From the NCBI RefSeq assembly GCF_000224145.3, contig NC_020166.2:3155561-3219560 (forward strand): a stretch of DNA of 64,000 bases. The letters are read 5' to 3'. Shown piece by piece: positions 23,601-33,719 of the stretch. The notes under the pieces were generated by a model, which had not been told where the DNA came from, ran no database searches, and worked only from the letters and a program-made list of their open reading frames with translations. The position numbers were made by a program, and so were the translations under genes. The stretch is from Ciona intestinalis (taxonomy: Eukaryota > Chordata > Ascidiacea > Phlebobranchia > Cionidae). Position 1 is the stretch's first letter. The number at the start of each line of letters is the position of its first letter.

Positions 23601-26600
23601 TCGGTTTTATAACAACCGTTGTTGTCCCGCCCCGTAAAGACATAAAGACAAATAAATTACATTTATTCATCCGTTTTTCAAACTTTACAGTTGATAGTCC
23701 AGAATTTTGGACCTGACATCCATGAAACAGTCTTGACAGGTTTGGAATCAGACACCATGTACAGCGCTAGAGTTGTTCCCATGCATGGTGATCTTGTTGG
23801 GCAAGTTGGCACTGATGAAGAGAGAACAGGTAATATCATATGTAACAAAGAAAACGTAGACAATAGAAAATACTCTTTTAATTTTGGTCACTGCTGTAAT
23901 TATGCATCTTACATTTGCAAAACATCAGGTATAATTTTTGACAATAGAAAAATACCAGGCAGTGTGGACATGTGCCTGTTGTGCATTTAAATGCTTATAA
24001 GTGGGTTTTGAACTGTTGCTGTATCCCCTTAAATACCATACCCAAGATTCTCATAATTGGGCATGCTGGTGATCAAATAGATTTTTTTTTGTCAGACAGT
24101 TGGTGTTATTGCGAGATTCTTTACCTCATATCTCAACTCTTAACCAACAAAAAAGAGGTTTCACAAAATTATAACAAAAACAATGGTCATTGGAATACAT
24201 AATTAAGTATCAGTTAGCAAAAACGCCCAACCTAACATGAAATATAAAATTTATTCTTAGTCACGGTAATGAAAAAGTTTTAGTCACGATAACGAAAACC
24301 AAGAGAGTTTACAAAAGCGTAAACACGGGTAGTAACAGTAAAACAACAGCTGTAAAACAACAGGAAGAAATAATGCCTTGGATATAAGGCGTGACGGTTA
24401 CACCCTAACATACAAAATACTGAATAAAAAAGAGTCATTTACATTTGCATATACAACCAAGAAATTTAAACAAAATATCACTTGCAGATAAGCTTGGACC
24501 TCCAGAAGTTGTTGTGGCGAATACCTCACTTTCAACTTTACATTCCAAGTGGGGAGGTATCCAGTATGAAGTGGATGATTGGGAAGTTTCATTATTGTCC
24601 AAATCAACAGGAGACGTCACTGTAAGTAGTTCGTGGTAAAGTTATAAATAAAGATTTTTTTTATTCTGAAAAATTAATTTTAATATTCCGAATTTTGTTT
24701 ATTTATTTGGTTTCAGTCAAAGGAATATTTAACTGCTGTCCAGAATATTTACTATATATTGAACTTTTAATGCTTGCTTTATAAAAAAAATCAAAGGTTC
24801 TGTGGGTCTAGATTTAGAGAATTAAAATAAGATTATTAGGTTGTTTTTTTGTGAATTGTCAGAAATATATCAAGAGCTATTAAGATTAAAATACATATGG
24901 TGATTTGGACCTCGTTTTTAGGGCTTCCTAGAATTGTTTTAAATCGAATATTAGACAAAAAATTAAAACAGAGAAAGGAAATTGAAAATGTAAACAAATT
25001 AAAAATAAAATTTCAAGTACTTTAAAAATTAAACAAAAAATGCACTAAAAAACGGGTGTCTTTCTTTAACTACTAAACTGTTTGTCCATAGACGGTTATG
25101 ACACAAACAGGGACACAAGACAAGTTGTTCAAGATGCTCACCCCTGGTACAGACTACCAGGTTGATGTGATTGGTCATGTGACAGAAAGTGGAAGAAGGT
25201 TTAGCAGTCCGGTTGGCTCAGCCAGTGGAACTACTGGTAAGTTTAAAAAAAATGAAAAAACTTTCTAAAATTACCCACACAGTAACATACATGGTAACTC
25301 GTAAGCTGGCACAAGGTGTATGAAACAGTACACCTGTGTTATAACAACTCTCATTTTCTGACCAGGCGAGGAAAAAGTAAGTTACATTTAATTTAGTTCA
25401 AGATATTTCTACAGCAATACCCGCAATTTAGCACAGTGGTTACTGCGCTTGCCTCTAACCCAGAGGTTAGGGGTTCAAGGCTCGCTGCTACCATTGTGGG
25501 CATATGTGTCCTAGTGTGGTAGACCACTTAACGACACTTGCTCCAATCCATTGGTCACTAACCATACAGAACAAAACATCTACAATAATATATGTATTTA
25601 TTTCCTTAATAACATATGTGTTTAATAGATGCAAAGTGCTACAAAAAAGAAATGGTCTTTAAAATAATAATATTTATATTTCTCAGATGCATTGACTGGC
25701 CCAGTCGTTCAGGTAATTGACACAACTGACACAACCGCACACGTGGAATGGACCGATATTAATTTCCCTACTGACTCCTGGACAGTAAAGATTTATCCCA
25801 AAGGTAGAAACCGAAGATTTGAGGTGAGTTTTAACAACATATGTGCTCAACATAGGTGTAGGTGTTTTTGGGCAACTTAACTCCGATTGGTATAACCCAG
25901 CAGTTTCTTATTGGTTGTCCAATTGTCAGCATATAACCATTCTTTAAATATCGGCTTAATTTAATATATTTACACAAAGTTAAATACAGGGTTACTCCTT
26001 TAAGCATACACGGGGTGTATAAAACAGAGAACCTGTATTATAACAACTGCCTATGCCCTCCATACGAGAAAAAATTACATGTATTCATTCATATATATAG
26101 GTAATAATATGGTAACAACTAGTATACAACGCTGAAATAAAACATTTTCATTTCTTTAAAGACATTGGAAGTAAACGGTGACGAAAACAGCGCCGTATTT
26201 GAGTCGCTAAAACCGTCTACATTGTACGCTGTCGAGGTAACAGCCAATGTTCATGAAGCTGGACGTGTGTTTGTTAGCCCCTTGGGAAGAACATTAGACT
26301 CAACAAGTACGTTTGGTTTACCTGTTTAATGTTCTGTAATAAGAACCTTCGCATAGCTTCTATATGGCGGCAAAACTGAGTGGGTCATAATGTATCCTCC
26401 TATTAGCCATCATTGTATGTTCATATGCATTTAACTGTGCTTTTAAGTTGCCATATATTTTTGTCGTCGATTTCATCCATTACTGTAATGCAGATTGGTC
26501 TAGCCTTTTATGCAATTCAAGTGGGTATGGTTGAAAGCTTGTTGTGGTCTTTTTGCCCACAGTTAATATTGCAGCTATTTTAGTTGTAATAAGGTTTTAA

Positions 26601-29600
26601 TGAGTTCTGTTTTTCTCGCGGCGTATAGGGAATTAACCCTTAATCAGAAAGTTAGGAATGTAGTTAGTTCAATAAGGAATAGTTAAGAAACGTTTAAATG
26701 TATATTTTGTAGCAACTAATCTAAACTAAAAGTCATCATAACAATTAAAATTGAATAAATGAATTTTTTTTATCTGTTCGGTCACAATAACGAAGAAGGA
26801 AAGAGTTAATAAAAGCAAAAGTCGAGTAGTAACGGTAAAACAACAGTTGTTAAAACACGCTTAATGATAAAAAAAAGAAATAATGTTTTAGGTAAAATCT
26901 GTGAATGTTACACCCTACAGACAATACAAAGAAAAAAATAAATAAATAACATTTAATTAAACTTCCAATTGGAAGAAAAGTGTGCGCAATTGTTTTGTAT
27001 ATATAGGAAGTTGGTATTATATAGTTCATTTTTTGTTGTCCAATTTGGTAGTAAATCAAGAATGTTTACAGAGTTAAATACCCCATACTCCCACAACTTT
27101 AAAAAAGTGTTTTTAATTGTTAAAAACACAAAGAGAAAAAATGGAACGTTATATGGATTTATCTTACCCCGAAGTACTATAACATTAATATATTCCAGAA
27201 CCTGCTGCTCCACGAAATATAGAAGTTATTCATAGGGAAATATCAGAACTTACCGCCCAGTTTGACCCTGCAAGTGGTGATCATACAGGCTATGAGGGGG
27301 AGTGTGTGAAAACAGATGGAACAGGAGAACCAGTGCCTGGGATTGTGAGTTATTTGGTTGAATTTTTGTTTGGTTTTGAATAAAAGAATAACTGACATTT
27401 TTATCTTGCAAGCAGGAAAAGACACTGTTTTTTTTTAAAAAATAGCCTGTAACTTCTTGTGTGTGTTTTTTCTATAAATGATATTTTTAGAAAACCCATT
27501 AACAACCACTGCGTGGGCCATTACTGGTAAATGTGTTACATTCATTCATTTATTCCTTTAAATATGTTGTCAAAGACACAGCCCCTACAACCTCCGTGCT
27601 ATCATCACCCACAAAGTAACATACATAGTAACTCGAAAGCTGGCTCGAGGTGTATGAACTCTTGTGTTATAACGACTGATGTTTTTCGGCCACTCGAGGT
27701 TAAAGCAAGTTACATTTATTGCTTTGATAGATCGTTGATTCTGAGGTTCCTACCATCACATGTGAAAATTTGGATCCAGCAACTCTATATGACGTCAGAG
27801 TTAGAACATTACTTGGGTAAGAAGCCAATCATCTCTATGCTATTTAGAAATATTTATTAAATGTTTTTATTTTCCTATTTTATAAAATTTATAAAAAGTG
27901 TAGGTAAAAGAGAGCATTATCTTGGTGACAACACATTCCCTTTTCTTTATTTTAATTATTTTCATCTTGTTTACATTGTTATGTTCGAATATATAGTAAG
28001 TTGGGGTAAGATTGTCAAATGTTTTCATTGTGTTTTATTTAGGATTTTACAAAGAATATTTACGGAAATATATAACTGCACTGTCACGACTATAAAATAC
28101 TGTTGTTAATTGTTAAAACACAGTAAGAAAATATGAGATATTATGAGCTGACGGGGCCATCTTACCCCATATAACTAACTAAATAAAATATATGTTATGT
28201 TTGTTAAATCCTAAGTGACCACACATATACTCTGTCTTAATGGAATAATTATATTGTGATCCTTGTATAGGAAAAGCAACAATAAACTAAGATTTATTTA
28301 ATTAGAATATGAATTTCAGAGATCTTAAAAGTCAGATCATTGCAACCTCCAACAAAACTCTAGCTCCCGTGGCAGCCGACATTCTTGTAACTGACGTAAG
28401 TTGTTTGAATGTAATACTGTTTTTTTTTAAACTGAAGTCTTTATTTTTGCATGTTGGGTTTTCATTGAGTTTTTATAGAGAGTTTGGTCCAGAAGGTATA
28501 ATGCAAGGACAGATATGTTACTTTTTTCGATACAGTAGGTTTGGGTAAGATGGTCCATAATTTCAATCTGTTTTATCTAATTTGGTAGTAAAAAAATATT
28601 GACAGAGTAATAAATGTACACGCACAAATCTAAAAGAGTTGTAAATTGTTAAAAAATTAATTAGAAAATTTGAAATATTATATGCTAACAAAATCTATCT
28701 GACCCCACAGTACCATATAACACGAATAGTTACTCCATGTAATATAGCCGCAACTCATTTAGCTACATTTGCCCACATTTATTATATCACCGTGTTGAAA
28801 TAGATCAGTCATACAGGATGGTCTACAAACAGATTAATAGTGTTAGAACATACAAATACATTAATAGCATAACAGGATACAAACAAGTCAATAGTATAAA
28901 AATGTATAAATATATTAAAAGCATAAGAAGATACAAATAAGTCAATCGTATAAGAATATATAAATATATTAAAAGCATAGTTGGATACAAATAAGTCAAT
29001 AGAATAAGAATATACAAGTTTGGCCAATGGGAGTAACTTACCAAATTTTTCAGGCCACCACACACTCACTATTGGTGGATTGGCACGCTCCTACCAATGT
29101 TTCTGTGGATGGATACATGGTTACTTACAAATGTGATGCAAGTGAACTTGAGACAAGATATGTAGATGGGAACACTACCAGGTCAGTTTAACAAACATTT
29201 AACATTAAAAAAACATATAACATAAAAAAGTGGCGCTGTGGCACAGTTGGGTAGCTCGCATTTGTCTAGCACAGAGGTAATGGGTTCAAGGCTTGTCACT
29301 GCTACTATTGTGGGCAAATGCGTCCTACGGCAAGACACTTACATTGAGACCATAACAGTGGGTCAAGGTGTATGAGACAGAACACCCTAGTTATGACAAC
29401 TAATGACGCCCCACCATGCAAGATAAATAATCTATATTTATTTATTTATATATTTATATATATGAGTAAAATAAAGCCTATACAAAAACATAAAAAGTTT
29501 TACAAAACTTTTTTAACAGTTTGGTGCTCACTGGCCTTCAACCTGATACTGAGTATGACATTACATTGAAGGCAATTGTTAACGAAGAAGTAAGCATTCC

Positions 29601-32559
29601 TATGAGTACAAGTGGGACAACGCTTGAGGAAGAAATTGAACTCCAGGTGAATTTTCATGGCTTGGTTTAAATTAGCGAGTACAACTTGATAATTTGTAAT
29701 ATACATATATCGTTATATATTTAGTAGATTGCTGTAAGATGGTTCATATTTTCGTTCTTTTTTATTGTACTACTTGGTAGTATACAAAACTTATTTACAG
29801 AGTTATATAACCCAAACCGCACGACTTTAAAAAAGAGTTGTTAGTTGGTAAAAACACAGATGGAAAAATGCAATGTTCTGTTCTAATGGTGTCCATCTTA
29901 CCCCACAGTACTATATATATTATTTTAAAAAATGAAATTTTCACGCTTACACTAACATAAAGATGTGTGTTCCATGTTTTCGGTCAATTTTTTCATCTCA
30001 TTAACTCTTTAACAGTATTTGCTCCAACCCAGTTTTTCTTTATGTATTGTCTATTACTTAATCATTACCGATAAAAATACCCACACACAAAGATACATAA
30101 ACATGTCAAAAGCTTCTATGTATTATAATGACCGCATGCCCTGAAAGGCGAGGATAAATACATTACATTCATGTGTGACTAAAAACTCTGTGTATTTTAG
30201 ATTGACAAAGTTGGTTATACCGACATCGAAGTATCATGGACGCCCTCAGCCGTTCCTCATCTTGATTTCTACAAGCTAACATCTGCTCCAGTGAGGAACC
30301 CAAGCATGATCACAGAAGTGAATGTGGGAGCAGATGACACTTCATTCACACTGACGTAAGAGGATCAATATTGAATCAATAAATGATACATGAATGCACA
30401 TATCAATCTAACTTATTATTTTGCCTCATGATGGTTTTTTAGACATACCTTAAGCAACTAATGGGTTATTGCTATATAATTCTGAAAACAAATATTTGGT
30501 AACTTGTAAGCGGACATGAGGTGTATAAATCAAAACATGGTGTAAATACCGACTGCAGTTACTCAGCCGCGCAACGGTAAATATGTTACATTCATTCCTA
30601 CATCCATTCATGTGGTGTTTCCGTCATATAGTTAGGTTAGATGGACACGGTAATTGTAAAAAAAAATTTATATCATGAATTGAAGCAAAATTTTAAAGAC
30701 GTTCTTGCTTAAAAAGTGATGCACAAATTTTTTGCAGTGGTCTCGACACAGCTACCGAATACACCATCTCAGTTGAAGCTTACTACTCAGCTTCTACCTC
30801 TGGAACTTCCACAAAAACGGCATCAACACTTGCCCTCCCACCGATAGGGCCCCTTAACTTTACTGATGTGTCAGACACAGGCTTTGTTGTGCATTGGCTC
30901 CCACCCACTAACCTGAAGCCCACTTCTTATGAAGTAACTTACTGGAATGATGATACCGACGCTATTAGTGTGAAAGGCGTGAGAGAGTTATTCTTACCGT
31001 GAGTTTACCATTTGCAAGTACCTAAAATACGGACAGGTACAGTCATTGCTGTTCAGAACAGATGAAATTTTTGAGGGTAATGGGCCAATCTTGGCAAAAA
31101 AATCCTAGGAGATCACCTACATAGAATAGAACCAATCAAATTGCCCCAGTACATTTTGATTGGGCGCGGCTTATATAAATATGTTGTCACTGTAGACATG
31201 ACAAAAAATGGCTTTGTTCCATAAGGTGTTTTTAAAAAATAGTTGATGTTTAATTGGGTTTTAAAAGAAAAGGAAATTTCAAACGAATCTAAAAAACGTA
31301 ATGGTTAAAAATTAATTAAAAGTTTTTCATTTTTAACCATCATATATAGTGCACAATCTTTAACACATGTTAGTACCTGCAAGCTGGTTTGCCATGCTGA
31401 GACAAGTACGTCATATATACTTAAAATATATAACCTATAAATAGGATTTTTGTTAAACATCGGAATGTATAACGTATAAATATGTAATCACATAAATATA
31501 AACAAGATAAATATAACGTTGGGTTTACCAGCCATGCTTTTTAACTGACCCTCTTTTCCAAACCTTTTTTTAACTGACCCTCTTTTTTAAACGTTTTTCT
31601 GTTAATTCCCCTTCTTTTTTCAAATATTTTCACCTTCGCTATTGTTTTAAAGGGGAAAATTATGTTATGTAACATGCTGTTGTCTTTAGAATAACAGAGT
31701 TGAATGCTGCTACTGAGTACAACGTTTCTGTTACTGCTATTTACTTTGATTCCATAGAAAGTGAACCAATAATAGGAAATGTGAGTGATGTGTTATTGTA
31801 TGTTTTAAATGTGTCACTTTAATGTGTTCACTAGGTTGGGGTAAAATGGGTTACTTCTATGTGTTGTGTATGTTAGGTTGGGGTAAGATGGGTTATATTT
31901 TTATTCTCTTCTACCATCCCATTTGGTATTAAGTAAGGAATATTTACAATATTACATAACGTATACACTTAAGCAGCGTCAATAATTCTTATAACACGAT
32001 TAAAACATACTTACTCCACAGTACTATAGTTATATTTATTTGAAGGAGACAACACTTAACCCAATTGAAGGAACTTGTTCTTGTTATAATTACATGAAGA
32101 GCCAGGAGAAACTTGAGAGGACTCTTTCTCAACTTGTGAAGCAGATTGAGTACCTTACTTTCCAGTAAGTGCACAAAAAATCTAGTATGTTTTATCTGGG
32201 CTGGTTAAATTTTCATTATTTTACAAAAATTTAATTCGATAAAAATGGGCCACTTTCATTTTGTAAATTCCCAATAGGTTTCTTTAAAAAAAAGGTTTTC
32301 ATCTGTGGAAGCAGAAAGAGTACATGTCGCCGGCTATATCTTTGCAACAGTAGTTAAGTTATATTTTTTTGCACATATGGAGGGGCATATTTTTGCAACA
32401 ACAATTAACAGTTATGTTATGCAATCAAAATGTTTTGGTAAATGCTAATACTTCTTTTTCTACAGGGTCGAAAACAATGCTGTTGGTCCCCAAGCTATTA
32501 GACCAGAACAAGGAATAAGCTTGCGTAAGCGCAGAGACCCTGTAACAAATGAATCTTAA
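14654..32559 (+). CDS. Secreted VWA-EGF-FN3 matrix protein with matrilin-like coiled coil
   Basis: Exons 14654-14723, 17097-17254, 18266-18368, 19528-19697, 19943-20105, 20807-20929, 21352-21471, 22139-22306, 22788-22901, 23143-23306, 23691-23829, 24488-24621, 25092-25236, 25687-25823, 26162-26306, 27199-27344, 27731-27816, 28320-28395, 29054-29181, 29520-29646, 30201-30355, 30738-30998, 31690-31780, 32049-32164, 32466-32559; 1110 residues, all phases consistent. Signal peptide 1-~20 (MRIASSLLAVGILLLVSA). VWA ~32-215 with MIDAS DGSRS (40-44), Thr in TGTMTG (~112) and ITDGKS (148 Asp), so metal binding looks intact. EGF1 222-262 (DVDEC start, calcium-binding type), EGF2 263-302. About eight FN3 domains 303-1041, most split over two exons. 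Tail: CSC at 1051-1053, then a heptad-rich segment like the matrilin C-terminal coiled coil, which trimerises with interchain disulfides. Predicted oligomeric extracellular adaptor. The acceptor at 32048 (GAAGGAG) is weak; other junctions are good. Confidence 0.85.
15453..15610 (-). mobile_element. Degenerate MITE-like copy
   Basis: GGGAGCTGGGTAAGATGGTC start; the rest is only loosely similar. Confidence 0.4.
15617..15815 (-). mobile_element. ~190-bp MITE copy
   Basis: CAGTAGGGTGGGGGAAGATG to GGTGTCCCATCTTTCCACAC; opposite interior orientation. Confidence 0.85.
16027..16208 (+). mobile_element. SINE, internally deleted
   Basis: Begins CCGGCGCCGTG, jumps to TCCTTTGGCAAGACACTTAA, and ends with the GTTATACCAACTGCGGTTG and AAGTTACATTCATCC tail. 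Confidence 0.75.
16790..16980 (+). mobile_element. ~190-bp MITE copy
   Basis: TATAGTAGGGTGTCCAAAGA to GGTGTCCCATCTTCCCCCAC. Confidence 0.85.
18478..18680 (+). mobile_element. ~190-bp MITE copy
   Basis: TATAGTACTTTCGGGGCGAT to GGTGTCCCATCTCCCCCCAC. Confidence 0.82.
19220..19430 (+). mobile_element. MITE copy, left end eroded
   Basis: GACACCTTTAGCACATAATA, ATCCGGATCGTATTTTAAAC, end GGTGCCCCAGCTTCCCTCAC. Confidence 0.75.
20404..20673 (+). mobile_element. SINE, lacking the extreme head
   Basis: GGCTCGACGCTGCTACCATT, GTGGGCAAGACACTTAA, CACTAATGGGTTGTTTAAAT, CACCCGTGTTATAGCGACTG, tail TTGCATTCGTTCAC. Confidence 0.85.
21095..21293. mobile_element. hAT-like MITE, 199 bp
   Basis: Terminal inverted repeats CAGTGGTTCTCAAA (21095-21108) and TTTGAGAACCACTG (21280-21293); CAGTGGTTCTCAA is a common hAT terminus. 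No clear 8-bp target duplication is left. Lies 58 bases before the EGF2 exon. Confidence 0.7.
21655..21832 (-). mobile_element. Degenerate MITE copy
   Basis: Ends in ATCTTACCCCACAGCACTAT; interior CATTTGGTATAAAACAAAGA. Confidence 0.55.
22389..22685 (+). mobile_element. SINE, full length, with A box
   Basis: The most complete + copy: head CGGCGCCGTAGCACAGTTGG, where TAGCACAGTTGG (22399-22410) fits the tRNA A box, then GGGCGTATGTGTCCTTGGGC, CAACCCAGTGG, GGTAACTCGTAAGCTGCC, GCTATAACGACTGTCG and an ATTTATTTATTC tail. Confidence 0.88.
23444..23595 (+). mobile_element. MITE copy, right end lost
   Basis: TATAGTATTATGGGATAAGA start and CCGTGTTTTTAACAATTAAC core; runs into a SINE fragment. Confidence 0.6.
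23600..23673 (+). mobile_element. SINE tail fragment
   Basis: TTATAACAACCGTTGTTGTCC and AAATTACATTTATTCATCCG; it ends 17 bases before the exon at 23691. Confidence 0.65.
24255..24450 (+). repeat. Dispersed repeat with GTAACGGTAAAACAACAG core, copy 1
   Basis: AGTCACGATAACGAAAACCA, GTAGTAACAGTAAAACAACA and GTTACACCCTAACATACAAA match copy 2 at 26775-26955 in order. Confidence 0.6.
25268..25392 (+). mobile_element. SINE tail
   Basis: ACCCACACAGTAACATACAT, GGTAACTCGTAAGCTGGCAC, TGTTATAACAACTCTC, AAGTAAGTTACATTTA. Confidence 0.8.
25425..25566 (+). mobile_element. SINE head with A and B boxes
   Basis: TTTAGCACAGTGG (A box) and GGGTTCAAGGCTC (B box) spaced as in a tRNA, then the CTGCTACCATTGTGGGC block and CCAATCCATTGGTCACTAAC. 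Confidence 0.82.
25855..26093 (+). mobile_element. SINE, degenerate middle and tail
   Basis: TTATTGGTTGTCCAATTGTC, CACGGGGTGTATAAAACAGA, TATTATAACAACTGCC, tail TACATGTATTCATTC. Confidence 0.65.
26775..26955 (+). repeat. Dispersed repeat with GTAACGGTAAAACAACAG core, copy 2
   Basis: GGTCACAATAACGAAGAAGG, GTAGTAACGGTAAAACAACA, GTTACACCCTACAGACAATA. A shorter relative is at about 62085-62165 (GACAAAACAACAGTTGTTGA). Confidence 0.6.
27005..27183 (-). mobile_element. MITE copy, variant subfamily
   Basis: TTTGGTAGTAAATCAAGAAT, CACGACTTT-like CCACAACTTTAAAAAAGTG, end ATCTTACCCCGAAGTACTAT; ends 15 bases before the exon at 27199. Confidence 0.6.
27602..27720 (+). mobile_element. SINE tail
   Basis: ACCCACAAAGTAACATACAT, GTTATAACGACTGATG, AAGTTACATTTATT; ends 10 bases before the exon at 27731. 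Confidence 0.82.
27991..28173 (-). mobile_element. MITE copy, variant subfamily
   Basis: ATATAGTAAGTTGGGGTAAG to GGCCATCTTACCCCATATAA. Confidence 0.7.
28530..28718 (-). mobile_element. MITE copy, variant subfamily
   Basis: TACAGTAGGTTTGGGTAAGA to CTGACCCCACAGTACCATAT. Confidence 0.7.
28822..29015. repeat. ~54-57-bp minisatellite, about 3.5 copies
   Basis: The unit AAGTCAATAGTATAA...ATATATTAAAAGCATA...GATACAAAT is repeated with small changes in the intron before the exon at 29054. Confidence 0.8.
29229..29450 (+). mobile_element. SINE, full length but shortened in the middle
   Basis: TGGCGCTGTGGCACAGTTGG head, GGGTTCAAGGCTTGTCACTG (B box region), GGCAAGACACTTA, GGTGTATGAGACAGAACACC and an ATTTATTTATT tail. 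Confidence 0.8.
29716..29918 (-). mobile_element. MITE copy, variant subfamily
   Basis: GTAGATTGCTGTAAGATGGT to CATCTTACCCCACAGTACTA. Confidence 0.7.
30016..30174 (+). mobile_element. SINE, degenerate middle and tail
   Basis: TTGCTCCAACCCAG, ATACCCACACACAAAGATAC, GGCGAGGATAAATACATTAC; ends about 26 bases before the exon at 30201. Confidence 0.6.
30440..30612 (+). mobile_element. SINE, degenerate
   Basis: CTTAAGCAACTAATGGGTTA, TTGGTAACTTGTAAGCGGAC, GAGGTGTATAAATC, CGACTGCAGTTAC, TTACATTCATTCC. Confidence 0.6.
31830..32030 (-). mobile_element. MITE copy with duplicated left end
   Basis: AGGTTGGGGTAAAATGGGTT is repeated 42 bases later as AGGTTGGGGTAAGATGGGTT; right end TTACTCCACAGTACTATAG, 20 bases before the coiled-coil exon at 32049. 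Confidence 0.7.
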
Positions 32560-33719
32560 AGACTTTTAGCTCTGACAACCACGTTCCTTTAGTTTTTACC
32601 TATTTCCTGCCCGCAGTTTTTACCCCTTGGCGTTTCTCAAGGCCTAGTTTATGCCAGGAAGCGGAAATTTCTTTGTTTAATCATAGCAATTTAGAAATTG
32701 CCTTTGGAAGAAGGTATGTAAGATATTTGCAACAAAGTGACATTTATAGTTGACATTTAGATATTACGTCTAAATCCGGTTTGGAGTGGAAAAGTGTGGA
32801 TATTGCTTTTAGCTGAAAATGGAAATCTGTTTTTCAATGATTCGCATGTAATACCCGTAATAATGTCATTGATTATGTTTTTCTGTTCAAACAAAGTTTT
32901 AACTTTAAATCAGTTTAATTTAGGCTTTTTTAATTTAGCTCTAATTCTGTATGTATTTTTGCATAGTTTCTATCGTCCAATCAGCATCTTAGTTCATTGC
33001 TCGCCGTTGCAAATTTTGCACTCGTTTACATTGTACATAGCTTTAGCCATTGCGTAGCAGTTGAACCCAGTATTCCAGCGTACCAACCGCTATTGCCCAC
33101 TACTATCAACGACCGTTTCACAGAGAAAAAATACAAAACTGTGTATTCGCATATCAGCGTGGCAATTCAAAGGTTAGTGCAGGTAATTGTAAGAAATAAA
33201 AGTTGTTAGAAAAAAACACATAAAATCGAAGTTTAATACAAGAAATAAGATGTGTATCACATTATTTGAAAGGCGTATAAAAAATGTGGCTTAAAAAGAT
33301 GCAAAAAAACAGAACCATGTTCTTAGAAATTGAATGGTCTAAAACACAAGGGAAAACTTGAGAACATCAAATGATTGTATAACTTGTATGACAGCCCAGC
33401 TGCTTGTGTATCAAATTTTATATTAAAAAAAATATATTAAAGTGTTTATTAATAGTGGCACAGAAAGTTAGTTGATTTTGGAATAAGTTTATACACAAAG
33501 ATGTCACAAATTGATTAGGAGCTATTGCTTTTGGAGTTTAATTAATGGAAATTAAATATTAATTGGAAAATACTACACATATATTTATTAAAAAACTTTA
33601 CTTTTTTATTCAGCTGCAAAATATAGAAAGTTAATAAAATTTAAATTAACACTGTGTCACACATAGGAATTTCACACCAGGTACTTAATTACTTATGGTG
33701 GCATAAAATATATGAACTG
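32560..33719. other. 3' UTR of the VWA-FN3 gene and convergent intergenic space
   Basis: No coding exon seen. AATAAA at 33195-33200 is the first good polyadenylation signal on + (predicted 3' UTR ~640 bases). The convergent membrane-protein gene ends at 33720 on the other strand. Confidence 0.45.

Noticed and set aside
27861..28109. 82-codon Phe/Tyr-rich frame
   Set aside because: AT-rich intron overlapping a MITE; no domain.
28809..29069. Antisense frames with repeating IDLFVS units
   Set aside because: Translation of the AT-rich minisatellite; lies inside an intron.
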